A stretch of 64,000 nucleotides of DNA from Halanaeroarchaeum sulfurireducens (GCF_001011115.1 NZ_CP008874.1:1-64000); one strand, 5' to 3'; shown: positions 53,851 to 62,577, counted from the stretch's first letter. Translations and numbers: made by a program. The notes: generated by a model from the letters alone, not told the origin.

Positions 53851-54996
53851 ATGAGTGTGACAGGTGGTGCAGCAGGGTGGCTGTGGCTGGACTCCCCGCA
53901 CTGGGCGGAGTTCATCGCCACGTACCTGTTCCTGGGTGGCGTGAGCGGCGGCGCGTACCTCACGTCGACGTGGGCGAGCCTGATGAAGCACCTGATGGAC
54001 GAGCAGAACTGGCTGAGTCGGGTGCTGTTGGCCCGTTCGGACGATCCCGAGCACCGGTTTTCGTGTTCGGAGACGGCCCGCTGGGGGTCGCTGATAGCGG
54101 TGTTGGGCATCGCGGTCGGTGGGTTAGCGTTGCTCTCACACCTGGGTGCGCCGATACGCGCGTTGACGTTCCCGGTGTTGTTCACGAACTTCGGCTCGTG
54201 GCTGGTGATCGGGACGTGGGTAATCGTGCTGTTCTCGGTGTGGGCAGTCCTGGAGACCTTGTGGTTGCACTTCGGCGCGGACCTGCAGGGAACGTCGGGG
54301 CTGAGTCTGTTCCCGCGGAAGATCCTGTCCTGGATCGACGGCGTGATGCCGTGGCGGACGGATCGGGGCATCACGTGGTTGATCGACACGATCGCGGACG
54401 CGACGCGGCCGCCGAGTCGGCTGTGGGGCGGCCTTCGGATCATCGGCGGTGTGCTGTCGATAACGCTGATCGTCTACACGGCGATGTTGCTGAGCGACGT
54501 GACGGTGGTACAGTTCTGGACGCGGCCGTACCTGCCCTTTATCTTCCTGATGAGCGGCGTGTCGACGGGAATTTCGGCGGCGCTGCTGGGAACGGTGCTG
54601 AGCGGCGGCGCGCTCACCCGGGCAAACCACCGCTTTTGCCTGACCGACGACGCGATAATCGTGGTGGAGCTGGTGGGGATCGGGCTGCTGTTATCCTTCC
54701 TTTCGAGTTCGCCGAACATGGGCGCGCAGGCGAGCCTGACGGCGCTGTTCGACACCTACCAGTTGCTGTTCGTGGGCGGGGTGCTGGCGTTCGGGACGAT
54801 AATCCCGGTAATCCTGTCGCTGACGATAACGGTCCTCCACGAGTTCACGCACTTCGAGGAGAATCCGATGGGTGCTCGCCTGCTGACGGGCGGGTACGCG
54901 ACGAAGTACGTGCTGGTGTTGATCGGCGGATTCCTGCTACGCTACGTGGTGTTGATGGCTGCGGTAAAGAGTCCACTCGCGGTCCCGGGGCTGTAA
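53851..54996 (+). CDS. NrfD/PsrC-type membrane subunit
   Basis: A 381-residue integral membrane quinol-interacting subunit. About nine hydrophobic helices are visible. The start WAEFIATYLFLGGVSGGAYL is typical of NrfD/PsrC. It has no heme-binding His pairs, as expected for the family. It links the menaquinone pool to the ferredoxin subunit encoded 2 bases upstream. Confidence 0.9.
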   Translation: MSVTGGAAGWLWLDSPHWAEFIATYLFLGGVSGGAYLTSTWASLMKHLMDEQNWLSRVLLARSDDPEHRFSCSETARWGSLIAVLGIAVGGLALLSHLGAPIRALTFPVLFTNFGSWLVIGTWVIVLFSVWAVLETLWLHFGADLQGTSGLSLFPRKILSWIDGVMPWRTDRGITWLIDTIADATRPPSRLWGGLRIIGGVLSITLIVYTAMLLSDVTVVQFWTRPYLPFIFLMSGVSTGISAALLGTVLSGGALTRANHRFCLTDDAIIVVELVGIGLLLSFLSSSPNMGAQASLTALFDTYQLLFVGGVLAFGTIIPVILSLTITVLHEFTHFEENPMGARLLTGGYATKYVLVLIGGFLLRYVVLMAAVKSPLAVPGL

Positions 54997-55012
54997 CCGT
55001 CCACGATACATC

Positions 55013-55681
55013 ATGAACCGAGAGTCCACAGCAGACGACGCGGTGCCGGTGACCGACGCGCAGGTGACGGACTGGGAGTCGGGACTCGTCCTCCTGTCGA
55101 ACTGCCTCCGCCAGCCCGACGACGAGATCCGCCGGGCGATCGAGGACGGAGCGATTCGTGAGGCGATCGACGAGTACTTCGACCTCCCCGAGGGGCTGGA
55201 GGACTCTTTGGCGGTGGACGGACGCAATCTCACGGAGGACTACGAGGCGCTGTTCGGCGCGTTCGCCACTCCGTTCGCCCCGCCCGCCGAATCCCCGTAC
55301 AAACCGTGGTATGGCGACCGTGCCGGCCTCATGGAAGGGCCGCCGGCCGCCGACATGGAGCGGCGGTACGACGCCCTCGGTGCGGAGTTCGGAGAGTCGT
55401 ACCCCGCCGACCACGTGGCGCTCCTCCTCGAGTACGCCAGCCTCCTCCTGGAGGCAGGCGACGACGGGACGTTCGCGGCCTTCCTCTCCGAGCATCTCGA
55501 CTGGATCGATGCCTTCGGACGGATGGTCGAGGAGGCTCGTGCCGAGGCGCCCTTCTACCGCAGTTGTGTCGATGTACTGGTGACCGTCGTCGAGGCCCTT
55601 CGCGCGGAGTGGGAGGTTGCCGACCCGAGCGAGGAGGATATCGCGTCGATGGTCCGGAACGCGAAAACGAATATCGAGTGA
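55013..55681 (+). CDS. TorD-family maturation chaperone
   Basis: A 222-residue helical chaperone of the TorD/DmsD family, which holds the molybdoenzyme and its Tat signal until the cofactor is inserted. The core has LTEDYEALFGAFATPFAPP and SPYKPWYGDRAGLMEGPP, followed by a loop YPADHVALLLEYASLLLEAG. It lies 16 bases after the membrane subunit in the same operon. Confidence 0.88.
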   Translation: MNRESTADDAVPVTDAQVTDWESGLVLLSNCLRQPDDEIRRAIEDGAIREAIDEYFDLPEGLEDSLAVDGRNLTEDYEALFGAFATPFAPPAESPYKPWYGDRAGLMEGPPAADMERRYDALGAEFGESYPADHVALLLEYASLLLEAGDDGTFAAFLSEHLDWIDAFGRMVEEARAEAPFYRSCVDVLVTVVEALRAEWEVADPSEEDIASMVRNAKTNIE

Positions 55682-55685
55682 AAGC

Positions 55686-56294
55686 ATGGCGGTTGACGAA
55701 ACGACCCGGGAGTTCGAACGGCGCGAATATCGCCTCACCTATCGAGTGACGCCGCCGTCGACCTGTCCGATCGAGCGAATGGGCAGGGAAGTCGACGACG
55801 TGTCGATCTTCCGGACCCCGGACGACATGAAATGTGACTTCACCGTCCGGGAGGACGGCAAATCCTCGGTGAAACATCACCGCCGATCGGCCGACCGGCG
55901 CTGTCCGTGCTCGGTGTTCTTCGAGACCCGGGCGGTGCCACACGTCACACTAGACGGTGAGGACCTGCGGATCACGACCTACGTCGACGAACCGGAGGCC
56001 GGATACGATATTGCCGAACGGCTGAAGTCCATCTCCGAGGACGTCTCGCTCGTTGACTTCCGACGCGTCGCCGGCGAGGACGCCGACCTGAACGCGCGAA
56101 TCGATCTCTCTGCTCTCACCAAAAAACAACTGCAGGCAGTCGCGATCGCACTGGAACGCGGCTATTACCGGACGCCGAGTGAGACGACGATCGAGGAGAT
56201 GGCTGCCGAAACGGATGTCTCCAGTTCCGCCTTCGCGACCAGGCTTCGCAACGCGGAACAGGCGATCGCGGACCAGCTCCTCGACGCGATCTAG
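55686..56294 (+). CDS. Bat/DmsR-type HTH10 regulator
   Basis: A 202-residue regulator. The N-terminal domain has a Cys-containing segment (RRCPCSVFFETRAVPHVTL), which might sense redox state or a metal. The C-terminal HTH10 domain reads LTKKQLQAVAIALERGYYRT and ETTIEEMAAETDVSSSAFAT, typical of haloarchaeal bacterioopsin-activator-like proteins. As the last gene of the operon it most likely controls it, like DmsR for the DMSO reductase operon in Halobacterium. Confidence 0.85.
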   Translation: MAVDETTREFERREYRLTYRVTPPSTCPIERMGREVDDVSIFRTPDDMKCDFTVREDGKSSVKHHRRSADRRCPCSVFFETRAVPHVTLDGEDLRITTYVDEPEAGYDIAERLKSISEDVSLVDFRRVAGEDADLNARIDLSALTKKQLQAVAIALERGYYRTPSETTIEEMAAETDVSSSAFATRLRNAEQAIADQLLDAI

Positions 56295-56302
56295 TCGCGG
56301 GC

Positions 56303-56695
56303 TCAATCCGCGTTACACTCTATCTCGTTCGCGAACGTGCGGTTTTCGATGGCCTCTTGGCACAGTTCGTACCGACGGTCGATCCAGTCCTCGAGAGCGT
56401 CTGAGACCTCCTCGGGAGGGGTAGCGACGTATCCGGACCGCAGCTGTTTCGATCGGTACACCGCCTTCTCCACGATGAGCCCCCGGTTTTCGAGCGTGTC
56501 GATGTATCGGTACGCGGACGACGACGAGCACCCCAGAAATTCGACGACGTCGTCGGGGATGATAGGCTCCTCCTGCGTGAGCATCCACTCGTAGAGGCGT
56601 TCTTCCTCCCCCGAGAGGTCGAACACCTTCTCCAGTAGTTGTCCGGGGGACATCGGTGGGTAGCCGAATGTCCGTATCGACGGTTCCATAGTCAT
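56303..56695 (-). CDS. TrmB-like winged-helix regulator
   Basis: A 130-residue (or 128 from the ATG at 56689) winged-helix protein: LSGEEERLYEWMLTQEEPII, DDVVEFLGCSSSSAYRYIDT as HTH, and LENRGLIVEKAVYRSKQL as wing. It is convergent with the Bat-like regulator, 8 bases apart. AT-rich sequence at 56730-56760 precedes it. The target is unknown. Confidence 0.75.
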   Translation of the reverse strand: MTMEPSIRTFGYPPMSPGQLLEKVFDLSGEEERLYEWMLTQEEPIIPDDVVEFLGCSSSSAYRYIDTLENRGLIVEKAVYRSKQLRSGYVATPPEEVSDALEDWIDRRYELCQEAIENRTFANEIECNAD

Positions 56696-56900
56696 TCGTA
56701 TGAGCTAGATCCTTTTCGCAGTTGTTATATTCATACTATAGCTTGCCAATTCAGAAAAGTATATCTCTATCTATCGTGGCAAATGTGCGGACGTGATCCG
56801 CTCCACGCGGACCCGGGGACCGGATTCCCGACCCTCTTCGTCGGGCGACGACTGCGTACCGGGGTCGGAAACGGTGGAAGCCGGGGATCACGGAACCGTT

Positions 56901-57248
56901 CTAGAAGGGGGCAGACGAGTCCGAGGACGTCTCTCCCTCGAGGCCACCCGACCAGTTCTCCTCTTCCATCTCGAAAAAGCGCTGGCGCTGCTGGTCGCTC
57001 ATTTGGACGAACTCGATGGTTGGATCGTCCACGAGCCCCTCGAGTGCGGTCGCGAGCCGGTCCCGCAGTATCTGTTTGACGGCAGGGGGGATCCCCATCA
57101 TCGGGATCGCGACGTCGATCTCCACGTCGTCGTTCTCGACCGAGACCGAGTTGATCATCTCGAGATCGTACAGCGTCGCGTCGATCTCCGGGTGTGTGAC
57201 GTTCTGGATCGCTTCCTCGACGTCCGTCTCGTCCAGTGATTCGTTCAT
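56901..57248 (-). CDS. MIP18/DUF59-like FeS assembly protein
   Basis: A 115-residue protein of the DUF59/SufT-like fold. Helix EEAIQNVTHPEIDATLYDLE, strand INSVSVENDDVEIDVAIPMM and loop GIPPAVKQILRDRLATALEG follow the family order. The conserved DPE turn of most members appears as HPEI. DUF59 proteins help assemble or transfer iron-sulfur clusters, which would fit the FeS-rich respiratory operon nearby. The C-terminal Ser/Asp tail is probably disordered. Confidence 0.78.
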   Translation of the reverse strand: MNESLDETDVEEAIQNVTHPEIDATLYDLEMINSVSVENDDVEIDVAIPMMGIPPAVKQILRDRLATALEGLVDDPTIEFVQMSDQQRQRFFEMEEENWSGGLEGETSSDSSAPF

Positions 57249-57376
57249 CGTCTACAAGTGTTTTGTTTTCAGGCATACCTAAAACATTCGCATTCGCGCG
57301 CGTCACACGCCCTACGCCCCGATCAGGTGAGTGATGAAACCGAAGATTCATTGTCCGTTCGCCGCAATATCGACCC

Positions 57377-58138
57377 ATGGCGCTACAGACGTTTCTTCCA
57401 GACCACGAGTGGATGGGATCGGTGCTCCCCGACGGCATCCCCGTCGGCAGGACCACGCTCATCTCGGGACCGGGTGGGTCCGGCAAACCGCTCATCGGGT
57501 TCTCGTTCGTCGACGCCTGGCTCCGCGCCGGCGGGTCGGTGGTCGTCTTGCTGACCAATTCCGGGGCCGACTTCGTCGTGGAGACGATGCGCGCGTTATA
57601 CGATATCGACCTCGAGGAGCACGGTGACCGCGTCGTCTGGGTGGACTTCGACCCGACGATGGAACCGTCCGTCGACGCCATGGAGCGAACGGCTGACACC
57701 ATCCGGGGGAACCTGGTCGCGCCAGCCGTCTGGCAGCGCGCCCTGGACGACGCGACCGACCGCGCGCCCGAGACGGAGCAGGGAACCCTCGTCTTCGGGT
57801 CCGCGCTCAATCTCTTCTTGTTCTCACCCACCTACGGCGACGAGATGGTCGAGGAGTTCGTCGACCTGGCGGGCGCCGACGACGAGATCCCCCGCCTCTT
57901 CTCGGTGAGCACGTCGGCGTTCGAGGCCGAGATCGACGCAGTGGAGGAGGCGTCCGATACGGTGTTGATGACCCGTATGGAGGAGATGACGCTGTACGTG
58001 CGCGGCGAACGGTCCGCGTCGGTGCCGATCTCCGAGGAGGAGGTTACCGTCCCGTTCACCCCCGAGGACATCAAACGCATCAAATCAGTCGCCGAAGAGA
58101 CCCGGGATACGATCATCCCGACGATCAAGGAGATCTAG
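57377..58138 (+). CDS. KaiC/RadA-like ATPase with altered Walker A
   Basis: A 253-residue RecA-fold protein: LPDGIPVGRTTLISGPGGSG leads to KPLIGFSFV. The Walker A sequence is GPGGSGKP, with Pro where Thr/Ser normally binds Mg-ATP. Walker B-like strand QGTLVFGSALNLFLF lacks the usual Asp. This suggests weak or no ATP hydrolysis. The C-terminal FTPEDIKRIKSVAEETRD is a conserved helix. A partner of the adjacent signalling genes is possible; role unknown. Confidence 0.7.
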   Translation: MALQTFLPDHEWMGSVLPDGIPVGRTTLISGPGGSGKPLIGFSFVDAWLRAGGSVVVLLTNSGADFVVETMRALYDIDLEEHGDRVVWVDFDPTMEPSVDAMERTADTIRGNLVAPAVWQRALDDATDRAPETEQGTLVFGSALNLFLFSPTYGDEMVEEFVDLAGADDEIPRLFSVSTSAFEAEIDAVEEASDTVLMTRMEEMTLYVRGERSASVPISEEEVTVPFTPEDIKRIKSVAEETRDTIIPTIKEI

Positions 58139-58596
58139 GCCGTCACGCCGTCGCAGTCGGGGCAGTCCCCTGGCCAGACTCGATCGTCGCACTCGTGCCG
58201 ACACGGCATGTCCAAACACTCGCTCATCGAGACGAGCAGCGAGTCGGGCAACTCGAAACTCGCTCGGTAGCTCTGGGTGTCCGTGAGTTCCACGTCGAAG
58301 TGCGAGGAGAAAAACGCCTCGAACACGCAGGTTCGCCACTGGAGGTGGCGCGCGATTTGTTCGCCCTTGTCGGTGAGGGTGATTCCGCCGTAGGGCTTGT
58401 GGTTCGCGTAGCCCGTATCCTCCAGTTTTTCGAGCATCTGCGAGACGCTGGGCGGGGTCACCCCGAGCACGTCGCTGAGTCGTCCCGGGCGGATCTCCGT
58501 CGAGCGACTCTCCGACTCCGTGAGAATCGTTCGCAGGTAGTTTCCCGCGTTCCTGTTCGGGAGCGTCCTCGTCGAACGTTGTTCGCGTGAGGTCAT
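58135..58596 (-). CDS. DtxR-family metal-dependent repressor
   Basis: A 153-residue iron/manganese-responsive repressor. The winged helix is RPGRLSDVLGVTPPSVSQML, GYANHKPYGGITLTDKGEQI; the dimerisation/metal domain has EAFFSSHFDVE and ECLDMPCRHECDD. A Cys-rich end (CRHECDD ... CPDC) may bind metal. It overlaps the end of the ATPase gene by 4 bases on the other strand. Its likely operator is the palindrome before feoA. Confidence 0.85.
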   Translation of the reverse strand: MTSREQRSTRTLPNRNAGNYLRTILTESESRSTEIRPGRLSDVLGVTPPSVSQMLEKLEDTGYANHKPYGGITLTDKGEQIARHLQWRTCVFEAFFSSHFDVELTDTQSYRASFELPDSLLVSMSECLDMPCRHECDDRVWPGDCPDCDGVTA

Positions 58597-58771
58597 GCGT
58601 TGGGCGCGGTCGGAGCCGATTGTTGCGGTGGGACAATTCGTTCGTCGGTACGGCGGCGACCGTATATTCGACATTGCGGGGTGGGCCACAATAGCCTTTT
58701 GGGAATGACAAAGTGGTGGCGTCGCCCCCGTGACGGTAATTTTAAGCATTGTGTCATCCCTACATTACTGT

Positions 58772-59575
58772 ATGACGGACGTTACCATTCTGGTCGACGA
58801 CCGCGTCGGGCCGATGCGACCCAAGGGACTGCAGGCGGAGCATGGGTTTTCCGTCGCCGTCGACGACGTGCTCTTCGATACCGGACAGAGCGGCATCGCG
58901 GCCGACAACGCCAGACGCCTCGGTCGGCCGACCGCGTACGACACGATCGTCTTGAGCCACGGTCACTACGACCACACAGGCGGCCTGCCCGCGTTCCTGC
59001 CGGGAGCAAAGCGGCTGTACGCACACGCCGGTGCGTTCGACCCGAAACTTCGGGACGGCGGATACATCGGTAACCCCTACCGGCGGGAGCGAATCGAGGC
59101 GGACGTCGAGGTCATCACCCACACCGACCCGGTCGAGGTCGGTGACGACATCTACGCGCTCGGGGAGGTCCCGCGGTCGTATCCCGACAATCCGACCGGG
59201 AAGACGGTGGACGACGACGGAAACATGGTCGAGGACCGCATCCTGGATGATCAGTCGCTGGCGGTCGACACCGACGAGGGGATCCTGTTGATCTGTGGGT
59301 GCTGTCACGCCGGACTGCGGAACACGATCGAACACGCCGAGTCGGCACTCGACGGAACGGTTCGAGCGGTCGTGGGCGGAACCCACTTGACCGCGGTCGA
59401 CGACGAGACCGTCCACGAGATCGCGGACTGGCTGGAGGGCCGCCTCGACGTGATCGCGCCCTCCCACTGCACCGGAGCGGACGCGGAACGGATCCTCGCG
59501 ACTCGATTCCCCGAACTGTTCGTCAGCGTCGGCGCCGGAAGCGAACTCGCCTATCCGGAAATCACCGATCGGTAA
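58772..59575 (+). CDS. metallo-beta-lactamase-fold hydrolase (MptE/7,8-dihydropterin-like)
   Basis: A 267-residue MBL-fold enzyme. The metal motif is VLSHGHYDHTGGLPAFL (HxHxDH), with FDTGQSG before it, a CGCCHAGLRNTIEH segment and a C-terminal APSHCTG. This set matches the family that includes the ribofuranosylaminobenzene 5'-phosphate synthase-like hydrolases. The substrate is unknown. The start at 58772 follows a TATA-like TAATTTTAAG by ~30 bases. It sits between the DtxR repressor and the feo operon. Confidence 0.82.
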   Translation: MTDVTILVDDRVGPMRPKGLQAEHGFSVAVDDVLFDTGQSGIAADNARRLGRPTAYDTIVLSHGHYDHTGGLPAFLPGAKRLYAHAGAFDPKLRDGGYIGNPYRRERIEADVEVITHTDPVEVGDDIYALGEVPRSYPDNPTGKTVDDDGNMVEDRILDDQSLAVDTDEGILLICGCCHAGLRNTIEHAESALDGTVRAVVGGTHLTAVDDETVHEIADWLEGRLDVIAPSHCTGADAERILATRFPELFVSVGAGSELAYPEITDR

Positions 59576-59677
59576 TCGGGGCGCGGCCGGGTGGGGCATG
59601 CCGTCCCGTCCCACGATTTGGCTCCGGGCGAGAAGGTCCGACACCCTTAAGTTGAAGGCTGCTAAATTTTCGGTTGT

Positions 59678-59697
59678 CCTAAATTAGGTGAGGCTAA
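59678..59697 (+). promoter_or_regulatory. DtxR-type operator before feoA
   Basis: A perfect CCTAAATTAGG palindrome overlaps a TTAGGTGAGGCTAA sequence close to the DtxR/IdeR consensus. It lies between a TATA-like GCTAAATTTT (59661-59670) and the GTG start, where repressor binding would block transcription. Confidence 0.6.
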
Positions 59698-60027
59698 GTG
59701 AGCAACCATACCGAACACCGCGGCCGCAGATCGAATCGCTCCTCGACCCGTGGCCCTCGGTCCCGTCCGTCCCGGCGTGGCGGCAGGCATGGGGGAAAGC
59801 GGAAGTGTCTGGCCGATATGCAGGACGGGGAAGAGGGGACGATCGCCGAGATCGGTGAGGAGATCCGGGACACGGTCGTCTCGATGGGCGTCCGTCCCGG
59901 AGAACGCCTCGTCATCCACAACACACAGCCGCTGAACGGGCCGGTCGTCGTCTCCGTCGGCCAATCTATGACTTCTATGAGCCAATCACATGCCCGCCAG
60001 ATCGAAATCTCCGTCGACGATGACTGA
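59698..60027 (+). CDS. feoA: FeoA domain protein
   Basis: A 109-residue protein starting at GTG 59698. The last ~75 residues are an SH3-like FeoA domain (CLADMQDGEEGTIAEIGEEI, MGVRPGERLVIHN, GPVVVSVGQ). The first ~35 residues are an Arg/Ser/Gly-rich tail not found in short bacterial FeoA; an internal ATG near the domain start (59818) is possible. FeoA supports ferrous iron uptake by FeoB. First gene of the operon; overlaps the next by 8 bases. Confidence 0.88.
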   Translation: MSNHTEHRGRRSNRSSTRGPRSRPSRRGGRHGGKRKCLADMQDGEEGTIAEIGEEIRDTVVSMGVRPGERLVIHNTQPLNGPVVVSVGQSMTSMSQSHARQIEISVDDD

Positions 60028-60568
60028 GGTCTCGCGGGTTTTGCTGGTCGGCCACCCGAACGTGGGCAAGAGTGCCCTGTTCAACCGACTGACGGGGGCC
60101 GACATTACCGAGTCCAACTATCCGGGAACGACGGTGGACTACACCGAGGGAGAACTCCTCGCCGACGGCCGGTCCCTTCAGGTGATCGACGTCCCGGGAA
60201 CGTTCTCGCTGGACCCGAAAGATCGGGCCGAGGAAGTCGCCGTCGAACTCCTCGAGGCGAATCCAGGGGCGACCGTCGTCTGCGTTGTCGACGCCACGCG
60301 CATCGAGCGGGGGCTGAACCTCGCACTCGAGGTGATCGAACGCGGGTACGAGGTGGTGTTGGCCGTCAACATGTGGGACGAGGCGCGCGAGAAGAACATC
60401 GACATCGACGTCGACGGGCTCGAGGAGATGCTTGGTGTTCCGGTCACGCCCACCATCGCAACGGCGGGCGTCGGGATCAAAGACCTCGTCGAGAGCCTCT
60501 CGCGGGCCACGGCCCCCTCGATCGAAGACATCGAACGGCGGGCGTCCACAGAGGTGCTTGACGCATGA
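60020..60568 (+). CDS. feoB: FeoB GTPase domain as a separate protein
   Basis: A 182-residue protein equal to the cytosolic GTPase domain of FeoB: G1 GHPNVGKS (~11-18), G2 region NYPGTTVDYTEG, G3 DVPGTFSL, G4 NMWDEA and G5-like ATAGVGIKD. In most organisms this is fused to the membrane transporter. Here the gene ends and the next ATG overlaps its stop by 4 bases (ATGA), so the two chains should be made together. Confidence 0.9.
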   Translation: MTEVSRVLLVGHPNVGKSALFNRLTGADITESNYPGTTVDYTEGELLADGRSLQVIDVPGTFSLDPKDRAEEVAVELLEANPGATVVCVVDATRIERGLNLALEVIERGYEVVLAVNMWDEAREKNIDIDVDGLEEMLGVPVTPTIATAGVGIKDLVESLSRATAPSIEDIERRASTEVLDA

Positions 60569-61800
60569 GCCGCGACCTCGACCCCGCCGAACGGTGGGAT
60601 CTCGTCGATGCGGTCGTCGAGGAGACGGTCGAGTACAGCGAGACACGCTCGACGATGCCGGAGATCCTGGGCAAGCTCACGATCGACCCGTGGACGGGAC
60701 TCCCCTTCGCGGTCGCCGTTCTCTACGGCATCTGGTCGTTTTTCGGCGCCGTGGCGGGGTTTTTCACCGACGGGTATTTCGTCCCGCTCTTCGACGAGTA
60801 CTGGCTGCCGTACCTCCAGGAGGTATTCCCATGGGAGGGCAGCTGGCTGTACTTCATCCTCGTGGGCGATCCCACCGCGACGACCAGCTTCGAGGCCTTC
60901 GGGATGCTCACGAGCGGGCTATTCGTGGCGATCGGCGTCGTCTTGCCCGCGATCCTCGCGCTGTACCTCCTCATCGTGATCCTGGAGGACTCGGGATACA
61001 TGGCCCGACTGGCCGTGTTGCTCGATACGCTCTTTCACAAGATCGGGCTCCACGGCTACTCGATCGTGCCGATGGTACTGTCGTTCGGCTGTAACGTGCC
61101 GGGCGTCGCGGCCACTCGGAACCTGGAGTCGGAGAAACAGCGGTTCATGATGATGACCCTCCTGTCCGTATTCATCCCCTGTGGCGCCCAGCTCGGGATC
61201 ATGCTCGCGTTGATCCCGCAGTACACCGGCTACATCCTCCTGTACCTGCTCCTGGGCTTCTTCGTGGTCGGTGCCGTCCTGAATCGGGTCGTCCCCGGGT
61301 CGTCACCCGAACTGATAACCGATATTCCGCCGCTGCGCGAGCCACAGTACGGGAACGTGAGTACGAAACTGTGGCTCCGCGTGCGAGGATTCCTGACGAC
61401 GGCCGTTCCGTTCGTGTTGCTGGGCGTCGGGCTCATCAACGTCCTGTACCTCGGCGGTGCCATTCAGTGGTTGGCCACGACGCTGGAGCCGATACTGACC
61501 GGCTGGTTCGGCGTCCCCAAGGAGACCGTTCCGGCGCTGATCGCCGGCTTCCTGCGCAAGGATCTGGCCGTCGCCCAGCTCGCCAACATCGGAATGACGC
61601 CCTTCCAGACCGTGATGTCCGTTGTCATGGTGAGCATCTACTTCCCGTGCGTGGCGACGTTCGCCATGCTGCTCAAGGAGGGGCGCAAGGCCGGTGGGAT
61701 GGCCCGGACCCTCGGCGGGGCGCTCGCCGTCCTGGCCGTGACGCTGTTCGTCTGGGGCGGGCTGCTCCACCTGATCGGCAAAGTCCTGGGGGTGGCCTGA
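60565..61800 (+). CDS. feoB: FeoB membrane transporter domain as a separate protein
   Basis: A 411-residue membrane protein with the FeoB Gate motifs: EDSGYMARLAVLLDTLFHKI, GLHGYSIVPMVLSFGCNVPG (with the conserved Cys) and a second FIPCGAQLGIM plus YFPCVATFAML Cys. About nine helices are visible. It begins with a charged cytosolic segment that would dock to the GTPase subunit. Ferrous iron import is its expected role. Confidence 0.92.
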   Translation: MSRDLDPAERWDLVDAVVEETVEYSETRSTMPEILGKLTIDPWTGLPFAVAVLYGIWSFFGAVAGFFTDGYFVPLFDEYWLPYLQEVFPWEGSWLYFILVGDPTATTSFEAFGMLTSGLFVAIGVVLPAILALYLLIVILEDSGYMARLAVLLDTLFHKIGLHGYSIVPMVLSFGCNVPGVAATRNLESEKQRFMMMTLLSVFIPCGAQLGIMLALIPQYTGYILLYLLLGFFVVGAVLNRVVPGSSPELITDIPPLREPQYGNVSTKLWLRVRGFLTTAVPFVLLGVGLINVLYLGGAIQWLATTLEPILTGWFGVPKETVPALIAGFLRKDLAVAQLANIGMTPFQTVMSVVMVSIYFPCVATFAMLLKEGRKAGGMARTLGGALAVLAVTLFVWGGLLHLIGKVLGVA

Positions 61801-61801
61801 G

Positions 61802-62257
61802 ATGGCGACCGCAGAGGACGTCTACTTCGGCCTCCTCGGGATCGTGGCCGTGCTGGGCGGCGGCGCCGAACTCCTGCTGGGAGTTACGGGGGGTTCGGTG
61901 TCCGTCTCGCTCGTGACCATCGACGGCGCGTTCCTCCTCTGGCGGGGAGTGATCGTGGTCTCCGCGGGCGCCTTCTTCGTCCGGGCGGCCGTCGACGGCC
62001 TCGACGATCGGCGCAATCAGGGCGTCGCCTTCCTGGCGAGTCTCATGCTCTGGATCGTCGCCGGAACCGACGTCCTGGGTCGGGTGCTCGGCGCCATTCC
62101 GGGGGGCGGGGATGTCTGGATCGCCGGGGCCGGCGAGATTCTCGGATCGCTTGGACCGCCGTACTCCCCGGCGCTCGTCTTCGTCGTGTTCACACTGCCG
62201 GTGTTGCGGTACACTCACTACGGCTCGGATTGGGCCGAGGAGGAGCCCGACGAATGA
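61802..62257 (+). CDS. membrane protein of the feo operon
   Basis: A 151-residue protein with four hydrophobic segments, ~7-28, ~37-60, ~72-95 and ~112-135. It starts 1 base after the feoB stop and overlaps the following gene by 4 bases, so it belongs to the iron-uptake operon. I recognise no family; a stabilising or regulatory partner of FeoB is possible. Confidence 0.75.
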   Translation: MATAEDVYFGLLGIVAVLGGGAELLLGVTGGSVSVSLVTIDGAFLLWRGVIVVSAGAFFVRAAVDGLDDRRNQGVAFLASLMLWIVAGTDVLGRVLGAIPGGGDVWIAGAGEILGSLGPPYSPALVFVVFTLPVLRYTHYGSDWAEEEPDE

Positions 62258-62577
62258 GCGCGTACCGGCGCGTGCTGGATCTGCTCCGCCGGGGGACGTC
62301 GATTCCCCGCATCGCGGAACGGATGGACATGAGAACGGACGCCCTCGTGGCGATGATCGAGTCGATGGAGCGGGCCGGACACCTCCGTGACATCAGCTGT
62401 GAGGGCGAGACGTGTTCGACCTGCCCGATGGCGGAGGCGTGTGGCGTCCAGCAGGACGGGCCAGCCAATTACGTCATCTCCGAGGCGGGGATCACCTATC
62501 TCGTGGAGCACGACGCCACCGACGCGGGCGCAGACGGCGCCGACTCCGTCCCGGCCGACGGGACGCGGCGCGATTGA
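62254..62577 (+). CDS. FeoC-like winged-helix protein with Cys cluster
   Basis: A 107-residue protein. The N-terminal helix-turn-helix RVLDLLRRGTSIPRIAERMD resembles FeoC-type winged helices, and a CEGETCSTCPMAEAC segment (~50-64) supplies four cysteines that may bind an FeS cluster. FeoC is thought to sense iron or oxygen and protect FeoB. The acidic C-terminal tail is disordered. Last gene of the operon. Confidence 0.75.
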   Translation: MSAYRRVLDLLRRGTSIPRIAERMDMRTDALVAMIESMERAGHLRDISCEGETCSTCPMAEACGVQQDGPANYVISEAGITYLVEHDATDAGADGADSVPADGTRRD

